Assembly (NCBI GenBank): GCA_016931365.1
Contig: JAFGEY010000170.1
Span: forward strand, 1-27,804
Origin: Anaerolineae bacterium
GTDB lineage: Bacteria > Chloroflexota > Anaerolineae > JAFGEY01
Length of the DNA stretch: 27,804 nucleotides
Reading direction: 5' to 3'
Shown here: positions 22,643 through 27,804 of the stretch, in pieces
How positions within the stretch are numbered: position 1 is the first letter of the stretch
Layout of the letters: every line of letters begins with the position of its first letter
Position numbers and translations under genes: made by a program
Notes under the pieces: generated by a model
Database searches by the model: none
Seen by the model: only the letters and a program-made list of their open reading frames with translations
Told to the model about the DNA's origin: nothing

Positions 22643-24436
22643 TTAGCGATCAACCCACCATTTTTCGCTGTTCCAGGCCTCATTGATGTCATTCCAAGTA
22701 AATTCGTGCAGACGCTTGTTCCAGCAGCCCGTGCCCTGGCGGAAGTAGAGGATGGGCGCCGGCACATCTTCGGCCAGGAGGCGCTGCATCTCGTAATAGT
22801 ATTCCTTGCGCTTTTCCTGATCGACCGTCAGCAAAGCCGCATCGATAACCTCGTCGACCTTGGGGTTTGAATACTTGTTCATGTTGAACCCGCTGCCAAA
22901 CGAATCGGTATGCCACATTGTCTTCTGGTCGGGATCGGTATCCCAGTTAAAGCCAACGAGGATCATCTCAAACTCGTACGTCTCGGTCAGTTCGGCCAGC
23001 AGCGCATTCCACTCGATAGGCGTCGGTTTAGCATCGACGCCAATTTCCTTCCAGTACTGCTGCATCACTATGAGGTCCGACTCGCGCTCGTTGTTGCCGG
23101 CGTTGGTGTGCATCTCGAAGGAGAACGGCGTGCCATCCTCTACACCCGTCACGCCGTGCGCTTCGCGGATGCCGTCACCATCTTCGTCCTTCCAGCCGGC
23201 TTCTTCAAGCAAAGACTTGGCCTTTTCGACATTGTAATCGTAACGCGGCGCATTGTCTGGATTGTAAGCCCAGGAAACAGGCGGCATTGTCGTGTCGGCC
23301 ACATCGCCCAGACCTTGCAAAACGCTATCGACCATTGACTGGCGATCCAGCGCATAGAGCAGGGCCTGGCGGGTGCGCACGTCCAGGAACAAAGGCGATT
23401 TTTCGGGATCGAGTTGATAGATGTAGAACGTAAAGGCGAACCGGGGGTAGGAGATGCATTCGAGATTTTCCTGCTGTTGGGCATCTTCCCACAACGCAGC
23501 CGTCACTTCGGCAAAATCCACTTCGCCGGTCTGAAGTTGGGCATATTCAACCGTCTGGTTCTCGACGACTTTGTAATACCAGAAATCGATGTTCGGCGCG
23601 CCCCTGAAATAGTTGGGGTTCTTGACCAGGGCCACGTGATCGTCCTTGACCCATTCGCGGAACATGAACGGTCCCGTGCCGATCGGCGACTTGGTGTTAA
23701 ATTCTGCGGCATTGAACTCGGCCGCGGTCAGGCCGCCCAAAATATGCTCGGGAATGATCCCATAGCCGCACTTGGAGACCAGGAACGAGGCGTCCACCTG
23801 GTTGAGGGTAAACTTGATCGTGTAATCGTCGACGATCTCGATCTGTTCCGGAGTCAAGATATTGGACAGGTCGGCGCGACGCGGCGAGTTGACATCGGAG
23901 TTGAGGATCATGTCATAGGTAAACTTGACATCCTGGGCGGTAAATGGCTCGCCATCATGCCAGGTCACGTTCTTGGAGAGATAAAAGGTAAAGGTCAGGC
24001 TGTCTTCGGACACTTCCCACCGCTCGGCAAGGTCGGGAACAACACTGAGGTCATTCACATCGATCCCCACCAGGCCGTTGTACATCATGGTGTTCACATC
24101 GCTGGATGCGTCATCGGTGGACAGAATGGGGTTCAGAATTTCGGCATCGGAAAAAGTGCTCGCAATGACCGTGCCGCCTTGCTCGATTGCGTCTGGATCG
24201 GGGGTGGGAGTGACCACTTTTTCCACTTCTTTTTCAACGATCTTGGTCACTTCTTTTTCGACGACCTTGGACTCGCCTTCAACGACGACGGTCTCTTTGA
24301 TCGTCTCTTTGACGACCTGGGTCACCACCTGCGTGACCTTGACTTCCTTTTCGACGATGACCGTCTGGGGCTGGCATGCCGACATAACCAGAACGACGAT
24401 CACCATCAAACTGAGCAACAGGCTCAACTTGCGCAT
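22643..24436 (-). CDS. Peptide/solute-binding lipoprotein, SBP_bac_5 (OppA/DppA) type
   Basis: A 597-residue family 5 extracellular binding protein. The signal peptide ends in a lipobox VLVMSAC (Cys21), so it is lipid-anchored outside the membrane. Residues about 28-78 are a Val/Glu/Lys-rich stalk (KEVEKVV, KEVTKIVEKE) common in Chloroflexota lipoproteins. The binding core starts near 85: PDLAERWEVSEDSLTFTF, KNVTWHDGEPFTAQDVKFTYD and later RQALLYALDR are the family signatures. GAGAGGAG precedes ATG 24436, with promoter 24488-24517 upstream. Substrates in this family include peptides, oligosaccharides and nickel complexes; peptides are the default guess. Confidence 0.93.
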   Translation of the reverse strand: MRKLSLLLSLMVIVVLVMSACQPQTVIVEKEVKVTQVVTQVVKETIKETVVVEGESKVVEKEVTKIVEKEVEKVVTPTPDPDAIEQGGTVIASTFSDAEILNPILSTDDASSDVNTMMYNGLVGIDVNDLSVVPDLAERWEVSEDSLTFTFYLSKNVTWHDGEPFTAQDVKFTYDMILNSDVNSPRRADLSNILTPEQIEIVDDYTIKFTLNQVDASFLVSKCGYGIIPEHILGGLTAAEFNAAEFNTKSPIGTGPFMFREWVKDDHVALVKNPNYFRGAPNIDFWYYKVVENQTVEYAQLQTGEVDFAEVTAALWEDAQQQENLECISYPRFAFTFYIYQLDPEKSPLFLDVRTRQALLYALDRQSMVDSVLQGLGDVADTTMPPVSWAYNPDNAPRYDYNVEKAKSLLEEAGWKDEDGDGIREAHGVTGVEDGTPFSFEMHTNAGNNERESDLIVMQQYWKEIGVDAKPTPIEWNALLAELTETYEFEMILVGFNWDTDPDQKTMWHTDSFGSGFNMNKYSNPKVDEVIDAALLTVDQEKRKEYYYEMQRLLAEDVPAPILYFRQGTGCWNKRLHEFTWNDINEAWNSEKWWVDR

Positions 24437-24484
24437 GTTTCTTCTCCTCTCTGAATATGAATTGGGGAAAATTGAACGTCAAAA

Positions 24485-24521
24485 ATCAGTATATCAGAAA
24501 CTCACATGCGCTGTCATCGGA
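24485..24521 (-). promoter_or_regulatory. Promoter of the binding protein/permease/regulator operon
   Basis: On the minus strand ATGACA (24512-24517), 18 bases, TATACT (24488-24493), about 50 bases before the lipoprotein start. The blocks TCCGATGACA and TGATATACTGAT are repeated exactly at 19758-19793. Confidence 0.7.
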
Positions 24522-24543
24522 GAAAAGGGGGGTTCAATGTACG

Positions 24544-24572
24544 AAAAAAAGACCGCCCTTGAGGGCGGTCTT
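24544..24572 (-). terminator. Terminator of the kinase/regulator operon
   Basis: AAGACCGCCC and GGGCGGTCTT with a 4-base loop; on the minus strand the stem is followed by seven T's. It separates the kinase-regulator pair from the binding-protein operon. Confidence 0.95.
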
Positions 24573-24624
24573 GTCAGTTTGGGGTGTACGATGCCTACAA
24601 CAAAAGCGCAGTTGGTATCAGCCA

Positions 24625-25302
24625 CTAGGGTAACTCGGCGTCATCCAGCGAAGCCAGCCCCTTGCGCAGCGCATACAGAGCGGCCTGGGTGCGGCTGGAC
24701 AGCTCCAGCTTGGCAAGGATGTGGCTGACGTGCGTGCGCACGGTCGCTTCGCTGATCGTCAGCGCGTTGGCAATCTCGCGGTTGCTCTGTCCCTGTGCGA
24801 CCAGCCGCAGCACGGCGATCTCGCGCTCGGTGAGTGCTTCGACAGCCTCCTGGAGCTGCTCCGGCTGGGAAATCTGATCCAGCAGTTTGCGCGCCACCGC
24901 CGGATGCAGCGTCGAGTTGCCGCAAAAAACTTGCTTGATCGCGCTAACCAGTTCTTCGGGACTGGAATCTTTGAGCAGATAACCCAACGCGCCGGCCCGG
25001 ATCGCTGGCAAGATCATCTCGACGCTCGAAAAGCTGGTCAAAACCAGAATGCGGATTTCGGGCTGATCTTCGACGATCCGCCGGATCGCTTCCAGGCCAT
25101 CCACCTCGGGCATCACCATATCCATCAACACCACATCAGGCTCAAGCTTTTTGACTGACTCAATGGCCTCGCGGCCATTCTGTGCCTCACCCACCACATC
25201 GATGCCGGGTTCGGTGGCCAGCAACGCGGCAATGCCCCGGCGGACAATGGCGTGATCGTCGGCGATAATCACACGAATCGCATTTTTTGTCTGCTTTATC
25301 AC
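24625..25302 (-). CDS. NarL/FixJ-type response regulator, partner of the adjacent kinase
   Basis: A 225-residue regulator with receiver landmarks VIIADDHAIVRRG, the phosphoacceptor Asp in VVLMDMVMPEVDG, LVLTSFSSVE and YLLKDSSPEEL, and a LuxR-type HTH: LTEREIAVLRLVAQGQSNREIA, then SEATVRTHVSHILAKL. The GTG start at 25302 overlaps the kinase stop by four bases (GTGA), with GGAGG 7 bases upstream; this makes the longer in-frame extension to 25416 unlikely. Coupling to the kinase gene indicates a cognate two-component pair. Its close paralogue at 19886-20575 ends the neighbouring transport operon, so both may bind similar sites. Confidence 0.95.
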   Translation of the reverse strand: MIKQTKNAIRVIIADDHAIVRRGIAALLATEPGIDVVGEAQNGREAIESVKKLEPDVVLMDMVMPEVDGLEAIRRIVEDQPEIRILVLTSFSSVEMILPAIRAGALGYLLKDSSPEELVSAIKQVFCGNSTLHPAVARKLLDQISQPEQLQEAVEALTEREIAVLRLVAQGQSNREIANALTISEATVRTHVSHILAKLELSSRTQAALYALRKGLASLDDAELP

Positions 25303-27455
25303 TGATTTACCTCCACTTTGATCGCTGTCCCCTGGCCGGGACGACTGCTGATCGTCAATTCTCCACCCAACCGGGTCACGCGCTCCTGCATACTGCGCAG
25401 GCCAAACCCGCCGCACTCGGAAATCGACGCCGGATCAAACCCGACGCCGTCATCGACAATTTCCAGTTCCAGGTGCGAGTCGACGGCGCGCAAATTGACA
25501 TCGACGCGGGTTGCCCGCGCGTGTTTGAGCGTATTGTTAAGCGCTTCTTGAGCCACACGGTACAGGTCCTGCTCGATCTCGGGCGCAAACTGAACTTCTG
25601 GATCCATCTGAAACCGGGTCTGCATGCCTACGCGTTGCTCCACCGATTCGAGCCGCGCCTGCAAGGCCGCAGCCAGCCCCTCGCGCTTGAGGATCGGCGG
25701 GCGCAATTCAAAGATCAGCAAACGCATCTCGCGCAACGATTCCTGCGCTGTATTTCGTATCTCGCGCAGATGATCGGTGGTCATTTCGGTCTGGCCCAGT
25801 TCCAGTTGACGCACTGCCGCTTCAGCATACATCGCCACGCCATACAACGCTTGCATCACCGAGTCGTGCAAGTCGCGCGCCAGGCGGTTGCGCTCTTGAA
25901 CCACCGCCAACTGCTGAGCTTGCTCGTAGAGCCGCGCATTTTCCACCGCCACGCCGATCTGGTTACCGATCGCCATCAGCAGCGACAACTCATCCTCACT
26001 GATCTCACGAAAGGTGTTCGCACCCAGGTCGATCACCCCGACAGTCTTGCCTTTGACCATCAACGGCACGCTGACCACCATCGCCAATCCCTCGCGCCAA
26101 AGCAGCGTTTTGAGCGGGGTGTCAATATAATCCTCGATCCTTCTAAAGACAGGCCGACCTTGCTGTGCGGCAATGCCGGACGTGCTGGACCCGAGCGGCA
26201 TCTGCGTTGTGCAGTCGATCAGGTCAGACGACAAGCCGCGATGCGCGCGCAAGTTCAGGCATTGAGTGTCCTGATCGAGCAAAAAGGCCTGCCCTTTGGG
26301 CATGTTCATCACCGCCATCGCTTCGTCAAGTGCGTCATGGAGGATTTCGTTCAGATCGAGCGAGCGGCTGACCACTCCGGCAAGCCGGTTGAGCATCGCC
26401 AACTCGCTGGTGCGATCGGCAACGCGATTTTCCAGGTCATCATATAACGACTGAAGCTGCTCGGCCATCAGGTTGAACTGGTCGGCCAGCTTTTCCAGCT
26501 CATCGCCGGTCGGGATGGTAATGCGCTGCCTCAAGTTCCCGCCGGCCAGTTCGCGCGCTGCATCGATCAAATTGGCAATTGGACGAGTGATCCGCCGCAC
26601 GCCAAAGGTAACGATAAGTACGGGGACGATCACCCCAAGCGCCAGCAGGCCGATCAACGCCCGGCCGTACAGACGGCTGGTGCGGGTCAATTCGGCCCAG
26701 CTTTCTTCCATCACCAGCCCCCATGACGTGTCCGGGATCGGCGCGAAACTGGCCACGATGTCCTGCCCGGCAAAATCGCGGGTGCGAAACGCACCCACAT
26801 GCCCGCTCAAGGCCAGCTGCACAGCGCTCTGGTCGGCAAAGTCGGCGCCAATATACGCGGGATTCGAGTGGTAGAGAACCAGGCCGGTACCGTCGACGAG
26901 GTAAATGACCGTGTTTTCGCCCCGACGCAGTTTTTCGACCATTCTGTACAGCACATTGTCAGATGATGATTCGATACGAAATAACCCGGCCATCCCGCCG
27001 ATAAACTGTCCTTCGCGGCTGATGATCGGGACGACGACAATGATCGCCTTTTCACCCAGCCGGCTGTCGACGACAATGTCCGAAAAAACGGGCTTGTCCG
27101 ATCCCAGCATACGTCGAAAAGGCAGGCGCGTGGCCCAGTTATCGCCCCACCCTTCCAACGTCTCCGGCTCGGCAGACAGAATTTTGCCGTTCTCGTCAAA
27201 AAAGACAATGCCACTGTCAAAGATGGACATCACTTGACCGGATACGGGATCGGCGTACGAAGCCAGTTCGGTTGCCAAGAGCCTGGCCGAAAGGCGCGTC
27301 ATTTCACGGTCGCGCTCAATGACCAGCCCTTCTGTCACTCGTTGATAGGCATAGAGGTTCACCAAGGCCACGGTGATCAAAATGATCGCCGTCGGCACGA
27401 AAGCCCAGATGATGATTTTGTTGCGCAGGCTCCCCCATTGAATCTTGGACAACAT
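25299..27455 (-). CDS. Membrane sensor histidine kinase (dCache-HAMP-GAF-HisKA_3-HATPase)
   Basis: A 718-residue kinase. A membrane helix near 14-36 and another near 270-295 enclose an extracellular sensor of about 230 residues that looks like a double-Cache domain (FDENGKILSAEPETLEGW, VVVPIISREGQFIGG, FAPIPDTSWGLVMEESW). HAMP (about 296-350), a short coiled coil, GAF (about 370-510), then HisKA_3 with phosphorylated His530 in RLARDLHDSVMQALYG, and a HATPase with NNTLKHARAT, DDGVGFD and GFGLRSMQERV. This architecture is typical of NarX/LiaS-like kinases that pair with NarL-type regulators. The ribosome site before ATG 27455 is poor. It probably senses a small extracellular molecule and phosphorylates the regulator encoded next to it. 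Confidence 0.94.
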   Translation of the reverse strand: MLSKIQWGSLRNKIIIWAFVPTAIILITVALVNLYAYQRVTEGLVIERDREMTRLSARLLATELASYADPVSGQVMSIFDSGIVFFDENGKILSAEPETLEGWGDNWATRLPFRRMLGSDKPVFSDIVVDSRLGEKAIIVVVPIISREGQFIGGMAGLFRIESSSDNVLYRMVEKLRRGENTVIYLVDGTGLVLYHSNPAYIGADFADQSAVQLALSGHVGAFRTRDFAGQDIVASFAPIPDTSWGLVMEESWAELTRTSRLYGRALIGLLALGVIVPVLIVTFGVRRITRPIANLIDAARELAGGNLRQRITIPTGDELEKLADQFNLMAEQLQSLYDDLENRVADRTSELAMLNRLAGVVSRSLDLNEILHDALDEAMAVMNMPKGQAFLLDQDTQCLNLRAHRGLSSDLIDCTTQMPLGSSTSGIAAQQGRPVFRRIEDYIDTPLKTLLWREGLAMVVSVPLMVKGKTVGVIDLGANTFREISEDELSLLMAIGNQIGVAVENARLYEQAQQLAVVQERNRLARDLHDSVMQALYGVAMYAEAAVRQLELGQTEMTTDHLREIRNTAQESLREMRLLIFELRPPILKREGLAAALQARLESVEQRVGMQTRFQMDPEVQFAPEIEQDLYRVAQEALNNTLKHARATRVDVNLRAVDSHLELEIVDDGVGFDPASISECGGFGLRSMQERVTRLGGELTISSRPGQGTAIKVEVNQ

Positions 27456-27518
27456 CCGGTGTGCTCACTTTGCTCAATCCTACACAGGCTCAGGTTGCCT
27501 TTGCGTCGAGCGTGCACC

Positions 27519-27547
27519 ATCTTATCACATTTTGCGCATCCGTGCAA
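27519..27547 (-). promoter_or_regulatory. Candidate promoter of the kinase/regulator operon
   Basis: TTGCAC (27542-27547, minus strand), 17 bases, TAAGAT (27519-27524), about 65 bases before the kinase ATG. Confidence 0.5.
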
Positions 27548-27804
27548 CGTTTAGCCGAGTCTATGCTTACACAAACAGCCTAACCGCCGCTTGTGGGAGG
27601 TACGACGCCCGTCTGACTTGCTTTATCTTCCTCGATGACATACAATATGCTCAACGCTATGCGTTGCATTCTCCTTCCCGGCGCAAAGCTTGAAATAATA
27701 ATATACCATAATCAATATACTTGAGTTTAGAGTTGAGAGCAGGCGCGTGAAAGCATGCGCTTGAGTCCAAGCGTTCCTTAACAATGAGAAAGTGAGTCCA
27801 GAGA
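27548..27804. other. Intergenic end of window, no gene recognised
   Basis: No credible coding frame is seen. It contains a perfect small hairpin CAACGC-TAT-GCGTTG (27652-27666) and a very AT-rich stretch (about 27690-27722) that could serve as an upstream promoter region for a gene outside the window. Confidence 0.4.

Noticed and set aside
23414..24454. A 346-codon plus-strand frame rich in Phe and Asp
   Set aside because: It is the complement of the binding-protein gene; the Asp/Phe repeats are the mirror of the Glu/Lys/Val stalk.

Overview
The window looks like a chromosomal segment of a Chloroflexota bacterium, probably Anaerolineae-like. The signs are a high-GC genome, a solute-binding lipoprotein with a long Glu/Lys/Val-rich linker of the kind common in that phylum, GAF/HisKA_3 sensor kinases paired with NarL-type regulators, an Agl23-like membrane protein, and dispersed low-complexity tracts in and between genes. 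This taxonomic call is an inference. No rRNA, tRNA, CRISPR array, transposase, phage gene or replication origin was seen.

Layout: (1) 1-3500: the N-terminal part of a sulfatase-like hydrolase (-), an aldo/keto reductase (+), a strong two-way terminator, an orphan CpaF/TadA-type secretion ATPase with an altered Walker B (-) and a short LuxR-type regulator (-). (2) 3741-7495: a translationally coupled pair of ABC exporter half-transporters (-) with complementary ATP-site degeneracy, behind a long structured leader. (3) 7888-10044: an Agl23/TIGR03663-like multi-spanning membrane protein (-). (4) 10224-14020: a catabolic cluster (+) of a DapA-superfamily lyase and two enolase-superfamily acid-sugar dehydratases, interleaved with intergenic inverted repeats. 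(5) 14122-15189: an orphan HisKA_2 histidine kinase (-). (6) 15418-19488: a minus-strand operon starting at a perfect-consensus promoter. It holds a 63-aa protein, a 121-aa SHOCT-like protein, a 439-aa DUF4097-like protein with coiled coil, a nested terminator-like leader, a Mef-like MFS exporter and a half-size MFS remnant. (7) 19886-27455: a signalling and peptide-uptake block (-). A membrane sensor kinase and its NarL-type regulator overlap by four bases. They are followed by a solute-binding protein and two permeases (no ATPases) that end in a second, paralogous NarL-type regulator.

How the parts may work together: the second regulator is probably made from the peptide-permease transcript. 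A near-identical promoter element lies downstream of both regulator genes, once in front of the solute-binding protein and once in front of a possible short RNA. This suggests a small cross-wired circuit. The DapA-like enzyme and the two dehydratases probably turn a sugar acid into a 2-keto-3-deoxy intermediate and process it further; the aldo/keto reductase lies too far away to be placed in that pathway. The DUF4097/SHOCT-like genes plus the drug-type exporter resemble an envelope-stress or drug-resistance operon. The most unusual item is the nested hairpin with a U-tract directly before the exporter start codon, which may be a transcription attenuator.
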